Positions 25,821 to 36,900 of a DNA stretch of 64,000 nucleotides are shown here, piece after piece (position 1 is the stretch's first letter; the number at the start of each line of letters is the position of its first letter). Under the pieces are notes generated by a model. The model saw nothing but the letters and a program-made list of their open reading frames with translations. It searched no databases and had not been told where the DNA came from. Origin of the DNA: Burkholderiaceae bacterium (GTDB taxonomy: Bacteria; Pseudomonadota; Gammaproteobacteria; Burkholderiales; Burkholderiaceae_B); contig JAJOJF010000037.1 in NCBI GenBank assembly GCA_021208885.1, forward strand, positions 1 to 64,000. Direction: 5' to 3'. Both the position numbers and the translations under genes were made by a program.

Positions 25821-26957
25821 TCATAACCCATTCGTTGTGCTCGTTTGCGTTCGAACCCAGGCGTCGAGCCTTGTGGCTAAATCGCTCTGTTTGGCCAGTT
25901 CCCCACAAAGCGCTTGGCTTGCCTGCTGCCAGGCTTGCCAGCCATGGTCAGTCAACCACGGTGTCAGGTCGGTCGCGAGATTGCCGTCAGCCCACTCATG
26001 CATGGCTTGTCCAATGGATATCGGCAGATCCGCTAGACTAAGCCAGGCATCGAGTTTGGGGTGATGCACGCCATCTTTTTGTGGGTAGATTTGCCATAGC
26101 ATTGGTTTGCCAGCCCAAATGGCACGAACGAATGAATCTTCGCCACGAACTAGATTCAAGTCACTTGCCCATAGCAGTTTGTCATAATCAGGTTGGGTCA
26201 GAAATTCAATGGCTTGCCAGGTGATTTGTTCGCCAGCCTCGCTTTTTGGTAAGCGAGTTGACGAGGGCAGGGTTGATGGCATCACTAGGTGAAACCGTTC
26301 ACCAGTTTGTTCGAGTTGGTCGATCAACAAATGCAGCGGGGCGTGTGGATACGTAAACACCGATACCAGTCTGGTGTTGCTAGGTATGCTAATGCCGATT
26401 GAGGCTAACCAAGATGCCTGTTCCTGCTGGGCAATCCAGTGATTGCGTTGCTCGATCAGCTCAAACTCCCTTATTAGGCCGCCCGTTTGCTCGTTAAATC
26501 CCGGAAAGAAAAAAACGGGCTTTAATGCATCATTGCGTTTGGAGTGTAGGCCGTGAAACGAGCTTACCCAGTCTTGAGCGCTTAAGTATTCAAGTTGCAG
26601 CCAGGCTGGGTTGGTTGTGCCAGCCAGCAGCTTGAGATAGTCGTCGGGCAACTCACAAGAAAACCCGGCAATCACCACTTGATGCGGTGAGGTCGGCTGC
26701 CAGACTTTTGGCCACTGGCGCACTTCGATGTTGTTGCACGTTTGTATTGGCAGGCTGGGGTCAATTTGCGGCGCAATTGTTTTAAAGCTCTCCAGCCGAT
26801 CGACCCAAAGCCTAATCGTCCAATTTTTTTCTGTGGTCAGTTGGCGCGCCAAGCGCCACATCACCCCAATGTCACCGAGGTTGTCAACGACCTGACAGAA
26901 GAGATCCGCTGCCAGAGGCGGTAACGGATTGGAGGTCTCGGATTTGCTCGTTCTCAA
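25821..26957 (-). CDS. earP: EF-P arginine rhamnosyltransferase EarP
   Basis: GT-B glycosyltransferase that transfers rhamnose from TDP-rhamnose to Arg32 of EF-P. About 378 residues. The catalytic-region motif VVDNLGDIG (Asp25, Asp29) and the nucleotide-sugar motif LVRGEDSFVRAIWAGKP (about residue 270) are both intact. The start appears to be TTG 26957, whose bases overlap the stop of the DUF2863 gene; the next Met is too far inside to be useful. Together with efp it forms a substrate-enzyme pair. Confidence 0.92.
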   Translation of the reverse strand: MRTSKSETSNPLPPLAADLFCQVVDNLGDIGVMWRLARQLTTEKNWTIRLWVDRLESFKTIAPQIDPSLPIQTCNNIEVRQWPKVWQPTSPHQVVIAGFSCELPDDYLKLLAGTTNPAWLQLEYLSAQDWVSSFHGLHSKRNDALKPVFFFPGFNEQTGGLIREFELIEQRNHWIAQQEQASWLASIGISIPSNTRLVSVFTYPHAPLHLLIDQLEQTGERFHLVMPSTLPSSTRLPKSEAGEQITWQAIEFLTQPDYDKLLWASDLNLVRGEDSFVRAIWAGKPMLWQIYPQKDGVHHPKLDAWLSLADLPISIGQAMHEWADGNLATDLTPWLTDHGWQAWQQASQALCGELAKQSDLATRLDAWVRTQTSTTNGL

Positions 26958-28138
26958 TGGAAGTGCTGTGGTGCTTCAAATGCCTCTTCAGGCAAATCAA
27001 CGTGGACCAGCTCGCCAGATGGATTCGGAAATAGCGGTGCACCACAGTCGTCACACGATTCAGGCAACAACACGCCGGGAATGCGTTTGACATGTTCCAC
27101 ATCACAGTCTTTCAGGATAGCGGCGATCTCGTCCACTGTGTCGACAATCGATCCGTTCTCGGCTGCACCAAAGTTGTTAAACACTGGCCAGATCGTGCCG
27201 TAGATGACGTCCTGTTGCCGTCCTCGGTGATAGCCGATGCGGTATTCCTGCACACTTTGTTCACCGACTGCGGCAATCGTTGCTCGCAGTTCGCCGGGCT
27301 TCAAATTTAAGGTGCTATGCAGCCATTCACTAGCCGAGATAATGGCAATCAGGCGCATGTGTTGCTCTGATAGTTCAATGCTGCTGTGGTAGAGCTGCGG
27401 CACAAGTGCGTGGAACTGGCAGCCTGGCAGCAATTGCGCTAGCACGGGTTCAATGGCAGCACCCCAGGTCGACTGGCAGGTTTCTTGCGCCATGCTTGGG
27501 TCTGCTTGCCAGCGGAAGATGGGTTGGCCTTTGGGAGCTGCCACAGCCATTACCAGGTGACGGGTGTCGACAAGCAGGGCTGGATTTGGCTCAACCGTGA
27601 TGGTTGTTGGCATTGCTGCGCGCTTGCCAACCGCCCGGTTGGCAAGCTTGTTTAGCCACTCAGAGGTCTGGCTAAATGAACGCGGCATTTCGTCAATGCC
27701 CACGAGTTTGGGTAATGCGGCGAGCTTGACGTCCGGTGCCAAGACTGTCCGTTTGAGTACGTCGATAAATTGCGCCAGAATCTCCTCGGTCATCTTGACC
27801 TGGGGCAACTGGTATCGCGTCCAGACAGCAAATGCACTGGTAATCAATACCGCTTGCCAAGGTTGCCGGTTGACATCAAGCTCCAGGCTTTGGCAGGTTG
27901 CCTGTACTTGCTCGAAGAGATCGTCGGCCTCGTCTGTGTCTTTTTTGGCGAGTTCATCAAGCGCAGCCTCGATGACATCATCTTGGCCCGCGGCCAGATG
28001 TTTGCGTATCAGTCTGTCGAGCTGGGTTTCCCAATATCTGTCTTCAAAACGGCTGGTTGACAAGGTTGACGCATGGTAGATCTCGAGCAACTGATTAGTG
28101 GCTCGAGGCAAGGCAGTATCGGGGTTTTTTTTAGGCAT
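26954..28138 (-). CDS. DUF2863 family protein
   Basis: A 394-residue soluble protein of a family restricted mainly to Burkholderiales, with unknown function. It is largely helical at the N-terminus, and a Cys-containing tail (PESCDDCGAPLFPNPSGE) resembles a zinc knuckle. It overlaps the earP start, so DUF2863, earP and possibly efp form one leftward transcription unit. The conserved coupling to earP hints at a role in translation, which is inference. Confidence 0.85.
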   Translation of the reverse strand: MPKKNPDTALPRATNQLLEIYHASTLSTSRFEDRYWETQLDRLIRKHLAAGQDDVIEAALDELAKKDTDEADDLFEQVQATCQSLELDVNRQPWQAVLITSAFAVWTRYQLPQVKMTEEILAQFIDVLKRTVLAPDVKLAALPKLVGIDEMPRSFSQTSEWLNKLANRAVGKRAAMPTTITVEPNPALLVDTRHLVMAVAAPKGQPIFRWQADPSMAQETCQSTWGAAIEPVLAQLLPGCQFHALVPQLYHSSIELSEQHMRLIAIISASEWLHSTLNLKPGELRATIAAVGEQSVQEYRIGYHRGRQQDVIYGTIWPVFNNFGAAENGSIVDTVDEIAAILKDCDVEHVKRIPGVLLPESCDDCGAPLFPNPSGELVHVDLPEEAFEAPQHFH

Positions 28139-28169
28139 GGTAGAAATTTCAAATGGCTAGCTGCGCATT

Positions 28170-29045
28170 TTAGCCCGGTCTGTCCATGGCCTGCATGAAT
28201 GCCTGGGTAACTTTTGACGGGGTTGCGCTGCCAGGCAAGACAATGCGAATCGATCTTGTCAGGCCTTGATCGACCGATATTCCGACCAATGTGCCATCCT
28301 CATGACCTAGTGACAGCTTAGAAACAAACCCAACGCCCAAGCCTGCTCTGACAGCTTGTTTGATGCCTTCCACCCCAGCTAATTCGAGATAGCCGGAGAT
28401 AGATAGGTTTTGATCTGCGAATGCCTTGATTACAAGATTGCGCACGCCAGAGCCGTCTTCTCGCATGACCAAGGACTCTTTGGCGAGCGCAAGCAGATTG
28501 ATCGATTTGCGTTTGGCCAGTGGGTGGGTCGGAGGCAGGATGGCCACTACCTCGTCAGTTGTCCAGGGATGTACCACGCACTGATTTAGGATGTCAGGAC
28601 TCAGTTCGCCCTCGAGCACTGCAACGTCGAGTTCAGCTAGCCTGGCGATGATTTCGCCGGTGTTGCCAGCGATCATTTGCACGTTGATGCCAGGGTAGGT
28701 GCGCTTGAACTGCGCCACGATCTCTGGCAACAGGTAGCTCGCTGGCGTGGTGCTAGCGCCGATTCGGATCGTGCCGGCAGCTAGCGTTTGATTGGCTTTG
28801 CGCGCGTCGATTGCCTCGTTCATCGCTAGCCGCAGGCGATTGGCCGGCCCTAGCAGTCGGTGGCCAGCTGAAGTCAGGGCAATCCCTCTGCCATGACGGC
28901 GATAGAGTGCCTCGCCAAACGAATGCTGCAGGGCTTGTAATTGTCCGGATACTGCCGGCTGAGACAGGTGCAGGGCTCTTGCAGCTTGGCTGATGTTGCT
29001 GTATTCGGCAACCACGCTAAAGGTGATGAGTTGGTCAGGAGTCAT
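28170..29045 (-). CDS. LysR-family transcriptional regulator
   Basis: A 291-residue LysR-type protein: an N-terminal winged HTH (LITFSVVAEYSNISQAARALHLSQPAVS region) and a C-terminal periplasmic-binding-like effector domain. It is divergent from the yeiH-type exporter gene, which it probably controls from the shared 123-base intergenic region. The C-terminal domain resembles the CysB/CbbR branch only generally; the effector is not readable. Confidence 0.9.
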   Translation of the reverse strand: MTPDQLITFSVVAEYSNISQAARALHLSQPAVSGQLQALQHSFGEALYRRHGRGIALTSAGHRLLGPANRLRLAMNEAIDARKANQTLAAGTIRIGASTTPASYLLPEIVAQFKRTYPGINVQMIAGNTGEIIARLAELDVAVLEGELSPDILNQCVVHPWTTDEVVAILPPTHPLAKRKSINLLALAKESLVMREDGSGVRNLVIKAFADQNLSISGYLELAGVEGIKQAVRAGLGVGFVSKLSLGHEDGTLVGISVDQGLTRSIRIVLPGSATPSKVTQAFMQAMDRPG

Positions 29046-29168
29046 TGAGAGTCATGATTCACTAAGTATCAGTAAGAACGATATTTGATATAAAAAATAA
29101 CAGATTTTCAGATGAAATGTGTTTGATTAGACTCTGTGCCTAATAGCTATAACAACTAAGGCAATGGT

Positions 29169-30203
29169 GTGAATACTGCAGCAGCGACTTCTGAGACGAT
29201 CTGGCGCGACCGAGGCAATGGTTTGCTATTTGTCGGGCTAATGGCATTTGCCGTGTTTCAGTTAGCGCAATTGGCACCCATTAAGGCCTTGAGCATCAGC
29301 CCGTTGGTGCTTGGCATCGTCTGTGGGATGCTGTATGGGAACTTGTTGCGTGGCACCATGCCGGCAGAGTGGGGCGTGGGGGTACATTTTGCGGCAAGGC
29401 GTCTGCTGCGCATCGCGGTGGCGCTCTATGGTTTGAACGTCAGCATTCAGCAGATTATTGAGGTCGGTGCGCCGGGCATTGTGGTGTCTATTGGCGTGGC
29501 GGTGGGGGTGCTGGCACTCGGTACCTGGTTAGGCACGCGTTGGCTAAGGCTCGACAGAGACACGGCCATGTTGACTGCAGCGGGCAGCGCGATTTGTGGT
29601 GCGGCTGCCGTGTTGGCGTTTGAATCGACACTGCGCTCAGCACCACACAAAAGTGCAGTGGCCGTGGCCACGGTGGTGCTGTTTGGCACAATCTCCATGT
29701 TTTTGTACCCGATGCTATATGGCGTGGGCTGGCTGCCGTTTGATGGCACGGCACTTGGCATGTTCCTGGGCGGCAGCATTCACGAAGTCGCTCAAGTGGT
29801 GGCGGCAGCTAGCAACATTGATCCGGCGACGACCGAGGTGGCCACGATTGTGAAAATGACCCGGGTGGCACTGCTCGTGCCGCTACTGCTTGTCATTGGC
29901 TTGTGGTTGCAGCGGCGCGATGCGTCGCTCTCGGGCAACAAGGCCAAGCTGCCAATCCCCTGGTTCGCGATTTGGTTCTTGATATTTGCAATCATTAATT
30001 CTCTGGGCATCATTGCGACGCCGACCCTTGAGATGCTGCGTGCGTTCGACATCTTTTTGCTGACGATGGCCATGACTGCGTTGGGCATTGAAACCCGGTT
30101 CGCGCAAATGAAGGCTGCGGGCCCTCGAGTACTGGCTTTGGCAGCGGTGCTTTTTGTGGTGCTGTTTGGCTTGACAGGTGGATTGGTGATGATCGTGAGT
30201 TAG
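29169..30203 (+). CDS. YeiH-family putative sulfate exporter
   Basis: A UPF0324/YeiH membrane protein of 344 residues with about ten hydrophobic helices. Family motifs include AICGAAAVLAFES and GGSIHEVAQVVAAA. Transport of sulfate or sulfite has been proposed for the family but not firmly shown. GTG 29169 has AAGG six bases upstream. The divergent LysR gene is its likely regulator. In a sulfur oxidiser, an exporter for sulfur oxyanions would fit, but the gene is 13 kb from the sox cluster. Confidence 0.83.
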   Translation: MNTAAATSETIWRDRGNGLLFVGLMAFAVFQLAQLAPIKALSISPLVLGIVCGMLYGNLLRGTMPAEWGVGVHFAARRLLRIAVALYGLNVSIQQIIEVGAPGIVVSIGVAVGVLALGTWLGTRWLRLDRDTAMLTAAGSAICGAAAVLAFESTLRSAPHKSAVAVATVVLFGTISMFLYPMLYGVGWLPFDGTALGMFLGGSIHEVAQVVAAASNIDPATTEVATIVKMTRVALLVPLLLVIGLWLQRRDASLSGNKAKLPIPWFAIWFLIFAIINSLGIIATPTLEMLRAFDIFLLTMAMTALGIETRFAQMKAAGPRVLALAAVLFVVLFGLTGGLVMIVS

Positions 30204-30317
30204 GCACTGCGCAGGCCTATTGAACGGCCAGTCGTAATATTTTCATGACGCTAAGTTATTAATCCTTAAAAGTTTTGTGTTGACTTATGCAAATCCTTTT
30301 TTCAAAAGTGGATTTAC

Positions 30318-31242
30318 ATAACGATTCCGCGTCAAGCCCGCACCACTGTAGAGCGTCTGGCCAGAGGATTTCCTGTGGTTGCATTGACTGGCCCGCGTCA
30401 GTCCGACAAAACGACATTGGCACGTGCCGTATTCTCAAACAAGCCGTACGTCTCGCTTGAGAATCCCGATGAGCGCGAATTCGCGACGCAAGACCCCAAG
30501 CGTTTTTGGCAAGGTTTGGCGAGCAAGGCGCCGTAATCGATGAAATCCAGCGTTGCCCAGAGCTACTGTCCTGGTTGCAAGGGGTGGTGGCGAGACCTTG
30601 TTGCGCGGTGGTTACCCCGCTTGGCATGTGCGCGATCTCGGGAATTTTTAGCCATTTGTAAGGATGTGTGCTGCCAGAACCGGTCAGATCTTGAATGTCG
30701 CCTCTTTGGCCACTGACTGCGGCATTAGTGCATCAGCAGCCAAGCAATGGCTAACAGTGCTGCAAGCCAGCTACATCATCACGCTGCTCAGACCGCACCG
30801 CCAGAACTTTGGTAAGCGTATGGTCAAGTCGCCCAAACTCTATTTCCTGGACGCTGGCTTGGCCAGTCGGTTATTGGGCATCCGGGATGCTCAAACATTG
30901 ATGACCCACGCGGTGCGCGGTGCATTGTTTGAAACCTGGGCTGTTGCTGAGCTGCACAAACAGCGTCTGAATCAGGGTGCTGCCCCTGATTTATATTTCT
31001 GGTGCGACAGTGGGGGCCGCGAGATTGATGTGTTGTTTGAAACGGCTGATCGACTGGTGCCGTTTGAGACCAAATCGGGATGCGCATTCGCTTCTGACTG
31101 GCTGGCGGGTCTTAAGAAATGGCAGGCAATGAGTGACGTCAAGCCGGGCGCCAGTCATCTGATATACGGTGGTTCTGAAAGTTACCAGCGAGAGGGCATG
31201 GATGTGCATGGCTGGCGTGACATGGGATCGCTGCTGTCTTGA
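30318..31242 (+). pseudogene. Degraded DUF4143 AAA-type ATPase gene
   Basis: Remnant of the ATPase + DUF4143 family. Recognisable pieces in order: IPRQARTTVERLARGF, a Walker A segment LTGPRQSDKTTLA in which the usual GK is DK, VSLENPDERE, then after a one-base frameshift at a T5 run near 30504 VIDEIQRCPELLSWLQG, then LLRGGYPAW, and finally CAARTGQILNVASLA through the DUF4143 end. Lesions: no start codon (ATA where ATG is expected), the Walker A change, the frameshift, two internal deletions and an in-frame TAG at about 30648 just before the CAARTG segment. The last 192 residues (30664-31242) remain open but lack the ATPase part. Clearly non-functional. Confidence 0.88.
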
Positions 31243-31301
31243 GTGGTTATCCTGAGCTGTTATCTGCGACTCGTCTAAACCTGTGTTACGCCACAAGCAC
31301 A

Positions 31302-31328
31302 CCGGCAGCACGACTGGTGCTGCCGGTA
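31302..31328 (-). terminator. Hairpin 3' of acnA
   Basis: An 11-bp perfect stem ACCGGCAGCAC / GTGCTGCCGGT with a five-base loop lies 26 bases beyond the acnA stop. It has no clear U-tract in the leftward direction, so it could be a weak terminator or an mRNA 3'-end stabiliser. Confidence 0.5.
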
Positions 31329-31353
31329 GCCCCGTTATTCAATGCATGTCTAA

Positions 31354-34059
31354 CTATGCCGCGAGCAGGTCTCTCAACACGTAAGGCAAAATGCCGCCAT
31401 GCTGGTAGTAGTCAACTTCAATCGGCGTGTCGATGCGCAACAACACCTTCACACGATCTGTCTTGCCATTGTCGCGGTGGATGACTAGAGTGACATCCTG
31501 CTGAGGCGTGATGCCGCCTTCAAGTCCTTCAATGTCGTAGATTTCTTTGCCGGTAATGCCCAGAGAATCCACGCTGTCGTTGCCTTTGAACTGCAGCGGC
31601 AACACACCCATGCCGACTAAGTTGCTGCGGTGAATACGCTCAAAGCTTCTGGCAATGACGGCTTTGACACCGAGCAACATGGTGCCCTTGGCAGCCCAGT
31701 CGCGCGATGAGCCGGTCCCGTATTCCTCGCCACCAAACACAACGGTTGGCACGCCAGCCTTTTGGTAGGCCATGGCGGCGTCATAAATGGACATTTGCTC
31801 GCCAGAGGGTTGGTAGAGCGTCTCGCCACCTTCAAAGCGGCTGCCATCTGGACGTGGTGGAATCATCAGGTTTTTGATGCGCACGTTGGCAAAGGTGCCA
31901 CGCATCATGATCTCGTGATTGCCTCGGCGTGATCCATAGCTGTTGAAGTCAGGCTTCTTGACATTGTGGGCAAGCAGCCACTGCCCAGCTGGTGATGTCT
32001 CTTTAATGGACCCCGCAGGCGAAATATGGTCGGTCGTAACTGAGTCGCCAAACACGCCGAGTGCTCGGGCGCCGCGTACAGCTGGCACGGCGCTTGGCTG
32101 CATGCTGAAACCTTCAAAGAAGGGCGGCTCGGCAATGTAGGTCGATGTGGGCCAATTGTAGATCTCGCCTTTGACGCCCTTGATTTGTTCCCAAAGTTTT
32201 CCGGGATTGTTTTTAACGTTGGCGTAGTTGCCTCGAAATACTTTGGCGTCCAACGCAAACTTCATGAGCTCATTGATCTCATCCGATGTGGGCCAAATAT
32301 CACCGATGTAGACATCGCCTTTTTTCCCCTTGCCAACCGGCTCAGTCATGAGATCTCGGCGGATGGTGCCTGCCAAGGCATAAGCCACGACCAACGGCGG
32401 TGAGGCGAGGAAGTTGGCTTTGATGTTGGGGTGAATCCGCGCCTCGAAGTTACGGTTGCCTGAGAGCACTGCCGAACAAATCAGGTCGTTGTCAATGATG
32501 GCTTCGTTAATGTCGGTAGCCAAGTCTCCCGCGTTGCCGATACAAGTGGTGCAGCCGTATGCTGCGACGTTGAAACCAAGCTTTTCCAGATAGGGTAAGA
32601 GCTTGGCTTTCTTCAGATACTCGGTGACGACGCGTGATCCAGGCGCCAGCGAGGTCTTGACGTAGGAGGGGACGGTCAGGCCAGCTTCGACGGCTTTCTT
32701 GGCGACCAAGCCAGCGGCAAGCATCACGCTTGGATTGGACGTGTTAGTACACGAGGTGATTGCTGCAATCAGGATGTCACCGTTGTGCAACTCAGTGCCG
32801 GCTGATGTTGTGAAGGTTTTTTCCAGTTTGTCTTTGGGCTGGTTAAAGCCATTTTGTGCCACTGGTTTGGCAAAAAGAGAATCGAAAGTTTTAGCGACTT
32901 GCCCGATTTCGATGCGGTCTTGCGGGCGCTTGGGGCCAGCCAGTGAGGGCGCGACTTTCGACAAATCCAGTTTGAGCAATTTGGTGTACTTGATGTCTTT
33001 GCCATGTGGCACGCCGAACATCTCTTGGGCTTTAAAGTAGGCCTCAAATGCGGCAATTTCAGCTTCGGTGCGACCCGTGCCACGGAAGTACTCGATGGTC
33101 TTTTCATCAACGGGGAAAAAGCCCATGGTTGCTCCGTACTCAGGCGCCATGTTGCCGATGGTTGCGCGATCCGTCACTGAAAGGCTCGCGGTGCCAGTGC
33201 CACAGAACTCCACAAACTTGCCGACCACTTTTTCCTTGCGCAGCATTTCAGTAATGGTGAGAACCAGGTCAGTGGCAGTGACGCCACCGCGTAACTGACC
33301 AGTGAGTTCCACGCCCACGACGTCTGGTGTCAAAAAATAAACGGGTTGGCCTAGCATCCCGGCTTCAGCTTCGATGCCACCGACACCCCAGCCCACTACA
33401 CCAATGCCATTGATCATCGTGGTGTGGCTGTCAGTGCCCACCAGGGTATCTGGGTAGTAGACGTTGGACTTTTTGTCATGGTGCACGCCACGTGCCAGGT
33501 ATTCCAGGTTCACTTGGTGCACGATCCCAAATCCTGGCGGCACAACACCGAAGGTGTCAAATGCCTGCATGCCCCATTTCATGAACTGGTAGCGTTCCTC
33601 GTTGCGAGAGAACTCGACTTTCATGTTCAGGTCAAGCGCGTCCTTGGTGCCGAAATAGTCAATCATGACCGAGTGGTCGACAACCAAGTCCACAGGCACG
33701 AGCGGCTCAATCGCCTTCGGTGATCGCCCCATTTTGCCAGCAACATCACGCATGGCGGCAAGGTCTGCAAGTAGTGGCACACCGGTGAAGTCTTGCAATA
33801 CCACTCGGGCCACAACGAATGGAATTTCGTCTTCGCGTTTCGCGTTGGGCTTCCAGTTGGCGAGTTCCTTAACATGGTTTTCAGAGACTTTTTTGCCGTC
33901 ACAGTTGCGCAGCACCGACTCAAGCACGATCCGAATCGACACAGGCAGTTTTGCCATATCAACGCCGAGCAACTCACCGAGTGCCGGTAGAGAATAGAAA
34001 TTGGCAGACTTGCCACCAATCTTGAAAGACTTGAGGGTTTTAAAGGGATCTTGTGCCAT
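31354..34059 (-). CDS. acnA: Aconitate hydratase A
   Basis: A 901-residue AcnA/IRP1-type aconitase that interconverts citrate and isocitrate with a [4Fe-4S] cluster. Cluster cysteines are visible in SCTNTSNP (about residue 440) and YGCTTCIGN (about 506). The swivel domain at the C-terminus ([26 protein letters not shown]) is complete. It follows acnB but a terminator lies between, so it is probably transcribed separately from its own 175-base upstream gap. Confidence 0.96.
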   Translation of the reverse strand: MAQDPFKTLKSFKIGGKSANFYSLPALGELLGVDMAKLPVSIRIVLESVLRNCDGKKVSENHVKELANWKPNAKREDEIPFVVARVVLQDFTGVPLLADLAAMRDVAGKMGRSPKAIEPLVPVDLVVDHSVMIDYFGTKDALDLNMKVEFSRNEERYQFMKWGMQAFDTFGVVPPGFGIVHQVNLEYLARGVHHDKKSNVYYPDTLVGTDSHTTMINGIGVVGWGVGGIEAEAGMLGQPVYFLTPDVVGVELTGQLRGGVTATDLVLTITEMLRKEKVVGKFVEFCGTGTASLSVTDRATIGNMAPEYGATMGFFPVDEKTIEYFRGTGRTEAEIAAFEAYFKAQEMFGVPHGKDIKYTKLLKLDLSKVAPSLAGPKRPQDRIEIGQVAKTFDSLFAKPVAQNGFNQPKDKLEKTFTTSAGTELHNGDILIAAITSCTNTSNPSVMLAAGLVAKKAVEAGLTVPSYVKTSLAPGSRVVTEYLKKAKLLPYLEKLGFNVAAYGCTTCIGNAGDLATDINEAIIDNDLICSAVLSGNRNFEARIHPNIKANFLASPPLVVAYALAGTIRRDLMTEPVGKGKKGDVYIGDIWPTSDEINELMKFALDAKVFRGNYANVKNNPGKLWEQIKGVKGEIYNWPTSTYIAEPPFFEGFSMQPSAVPAVRGARALGVFGDSVTTDHISPAGSIKETSPAGQWLLAHNVKKPDFNSYGSRRGNHEIMMRGTFANVRIKNLMIPPRPDGSRFEGGETLYQPSGEQMSIYDAAMAYQKAGVPTVVFGGEEYGTGSSRDWAAKGTMLLGVKAVIARSFERIHRSNLVGMGVLPLQFKGNDSVDSLGITGKEIYDIEGLEGGITPQQDVTLVIHRDNGKTDRVKVLLRIDTPIEVDYYQHGGILPYVLRDLLAA

Positions 34060-34154
34060 GGTCGGGAACCTCCGAAAAGTGGTTCTCTAAGCATATATCA
34101 GCCAAGCGACGGCGTGAACAATCTCCTTGTCGATATCCATAAAAAACATAAAAA

Positions 34155-34181
34155 AAAACCGCCTGGTTTGCAGGCGGTTTT
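34155..34181 (-). terminator. Intrinsic terminator of acnB
   Basis: An 11-bp stem AAAACCGCCTG / CAGGCGGTTTT with a five-base loop; the leftward transcript continues into a run of eight U. It separates acnB from acnA. Confidence 0.88.
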
Positions 34182-34234
34182 GAACGAACAAACTCGGCGT
34201 AGGTAGCGCCGGACGTTTGTGAGTTGCCTTGGCT

Positions 34235-36820
34235 TTAAACGTTGACTGCGTCTGCCACGTCCTTGTAGTCCTCGATTTGATCGAAGTTCAGATAGCGGTA
34301 GATCTGGTCACCGTTCTCGTTGATCACCCCGATGTCAGCCATGTACTCTTGGCGTGTCGGGATCTTGCCCAACCGTGAGCATATGGCAGCCAACTCGGCT
34401 GAACCCAAGTAAACGTTGGTGTTTTTGCCCAGACGATTCGGGAAATTACGTGTGCTCGTTGACATGACGGTCGCGCCTTCGCGTACTTGTGCTTGGTTCC
34501 CCATGCAAAGCGAGCAGCCTGGCATCTCGGTGCGTGCGCCAGCCGTGCCAAAGACACCGTAATGGCCCTCCTCGGTTAGCTGTTGTGCATCCATCTTGGT
34601 CGGTGGTGCTACCCAAAGCTTGACCGGGATGTCACGCTTGCCTTCCAGCAGCTTGGAGGCGGCACGGAAGTGGCCGATGTTGGTCATGCAGCTGCCAATA
34701 AAGACTTCATCAATCTTGGCGCCAGCCACCTCGGAAAGCGTTTTGACGTCATCAGGGTCATTTGGGCAAGCCACGATCGGTTCGACGATTTCGTTTAGGT
34801 CGATTTCGATCACAGCGGCATACTCAGCGTCTGCGTCGGCTTTCATGAGCTGTGGGTCTGCCAGCCACGCTTGCATGGCCTTGATGCGGCGAGCCATACT
34901 GCGCTCATCTTCGTAGCCATTGGCAATCATCCACTTAAGCATCACGATGTTGCTTTGCAGGTACTCAATAATGGGCTCTTTGTTCAAGTGCACGGTGCAG
35001 CCAGCAGCCGAACGCTCGGCCGAGGCGTCTGAGAGTTCGAACGCTTGCTCAACTTTTAGGTCTGGCAAGCCTTCGATCTCAAGGATACGGCCTGAAAAGA
35101 TGTTCTTTTTGCCTTGCTTTTCAACGGTCAGCAGACCGTTCTTGATGGCGTAGAGCGGAATAGCGTTTACTAGGTCACGTAAGGTCACGCCGGGCTGCAT
35201 CTTGCCCTTAAAGCGCACTAGAACCGACTCGGGCATGTCCAGGGGCATCACGCCCGTGGCTGCAGCAAATGCCACCAAGCCAGAGCCAGCCGGGAAGCTG
35301 ATGCCAATCGGGAATCGGGTATGTGAATCACCGCCCGTACCCACGGTGTCAGGTAACAACATGCGGTTTAGCCATGAGTGAATCACGCCGTCACCCGGAC
35401 GCAGCGAAATGCCGCCGCGGGTGCTGATGAACTGTGGCAGGGTGTGATGGGTTTTGACGTCCACGGGCTTGGGGTAGGCGGCCGTGTGGCAGAACGACTG
35501 CATCACGAGATCTGCCGAGAAGCCCAGGCACGCAAGGTCTTTCAATTCATCGCGGGTCATGGGGCCGGTAGTGTCCTGGCTGCCAACTGATGTCATGCGA
35601 GGTTCGCAGTAGGTGCCTGGACGAACGCCTTTGCCTTCAGGCAAGCCACAGGCACGGCCAACCATTTTTTGCGCCAAGGTGTAACCCTTGCCAGTGTCAG
35701 CCGGGTTGTGTGGCAGGCGGAAAACGTCAGATTGACCTAAGCCCAAGGCTTCGCGAGCCTTGGCGGTCAGGCCACGACCGATGATCAATGGAATACGCCC
35801 ACCGGCGCGCACTTCGTCAAGCAAGACGTCAGACTTCAACGAAAACTCGGCGATTACTTCACCGTTCTTGAGTGCTTTGCCTTCATAGGGGCGCAGCTCA
35901 ATTTCGTCGCCCATTTCCATCTTCGAGACATCGAGCTCAATGGGCAGGGCACCGGCGTCTTCCATGGTGTTGTAGAAGATAGGGGCGATCTTGCCGCCCA
36001 AGCACACGCCACCAAAACGCTTGTTCGGCACATTTGGAATGTCTTGGCCGGTAAACCACAACACCGAGTTGGTGGCTGATTTACGCGACGAGCCTGTACC
36101 CACCACGTCACCAACGTAGGCCACTAGGTTGCCTTTAGCCTTTAGTTGATTGATGAGCTTGATCGGGCCAGTCTTTCCCGGCTCGTCTGGCTCAATGCCC
36201 GGACGGGGGTTCTTGAGCATGGCCAAGGCGTGCAGGGGGATGTCGGGGCGGGTCCAGGCATCAGGTGCTGGAGACAGGTCATCGGTGTTGGTTTCACCAG
36301 AGACTTTGAAGACGGTGAGTTTCAGGCTCTCGGGGACTTCAGGGCGGCTCGTGAACCACTCGGCATCAGCCCAGCTTTGGAGAACTTCCTTGGCATTGAC
36401 GCTGCCTTTGTCGGCCTTTTCTTTGACGTCGTGAAACGCATCAAACATCAGTAGGGTTTTCTTTAGGGCGTTGGCAGCAGTTTTGCCGACCTCGGCGTCA
36501 TCCAGCACTTCGATCAGGGCCGAGATGTTGTAGCCACCGAGCATCGTGCCCAGGATTTCAGTCGCTTGCACCCTGGAAATCAAGGGGCATTTTTCCTTGC
36601 CAAGCGCCACGGCGGCCAGGTAAGAAGCTTTTACCTTGGCGGCGTCATCCACGCCAGCGGGCACACGCTGCGTAAAGAGTTCCAACAAAAACGTCTCTTC
36701 GCCTTTTGGCGGGCTTTTCAGGAGTTCGATCAGGGCAGCGGTTTGCTCAGCGGTCAGCGGCAGGGCGGGGATACCAAGCTTGGCACGCTCGGCAACATGT
36801 TCACGGTAGGCTTCTAGCAT
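34235..36820 (-). CDS. acnB: Aconitate hydratase B / 2-methylisocitrate dehydratase
   Basis: An 861-residue AcnB-type aconitase with the domain order HEAT-like, swivel, then cluster domains. The [4Fe-4S] cysteines are in GSCMTNIGH and CSLCMGNQ. It serves the TCA cycle and can also hydrate 2-methylaconitate in the methylcitrate cycle, which fits its position downstream of the prp genes. A palindromic site shared with the mdh/gntR region abuts its predicted -35 box. Confidence 0.96.
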   Translation of the reverse strand: MLEAYREHVAERAKLGIPALPLTAEQTAALIELLKSPPKGEETFLLELFTQRVPAGVDDAAKVKASYLAAVALGKEKCPLISRVQATEILGTMLGGYNISALIEVLDDAEVGKTAANALKKTLLMFDAFHDVKEKADKGSVNAKEVLQSWADAEWFTSRPEVPESLKLTVFKVSGETNTDDLSPAPDAWTRPDIPLHALAMLKNPRPGIEPDEPGKTGPIKLINQLKAKGNLVAYVGDVVGTGSSRKSATNSVLWFTGQDIPNVPNKRFGGVCLGGKIAPIFYNTMEDAGALPIELDVSKMEMGDEIELRPYEGKALKNGEVIAEFSLKSDVLLDEVRAGGRIPLIIGRGLTAKAREALGLGQSDVFRLPHNPADTGKGYTLAQKMVGRACGLPEGKGVRPGTYCEPRMTSVGSQDTTGPMTRDELKDLACLGFSADLVMQSFCHTAAYPKPVDVKTHHTLPQFISTRGGISLRPGDGVIHSWLNRMLLPDTVGTGGDSHTRFPIGISFPAGSGLVAFAAATGVMPLDMPESVLVRFKGKMQPGVTLRDLVNAIPLYAIKNGLLTVEKQGKKNIFSGRILEIEGLPDLKVEQAFELSDASAERSAAGCTVHLNKEPIIEYLQSNIVMLKWMIANGYEDERSMARRIKAMQAWLADPQLMKADADAEYAAVIEIDLNEIVEPIVACPNDPDDVKTLSEVAGAKIDEVFIGSCMTNIGHFRAASKLLEGKRDIPVKLWVAPPTKMDAQQLTEEGHYGVFGTAGARTEMPGCSLCMGNQAQVREGATVMSTSTRNFPNRLGKNTNVYLGSAELAAICSRLGKIPTRQEYMADIGVINENGDQIYRYLNFDQIEDYKDVADAVNV

Positions 36821-36870
36821 GGGTTTGGCCTTATGAAAGTAGAGAAGTGAAAAGAGTCTTCAAGAGACGA

Positions 36871-36900
36871 ATTTTAAGTCCACGAAAGCGTTATGGGCAA
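36871..36900 (-). promoter_or_regulatory. Predicted acnB promoter
   Basis: On the minus strand TTGCCC (36895-36900) and TAAAAT (36871-36876) are 18 bases apart, about 50 bases ahead of the acnB start. Moderate match to sigma-70. Confidence 0.45.
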
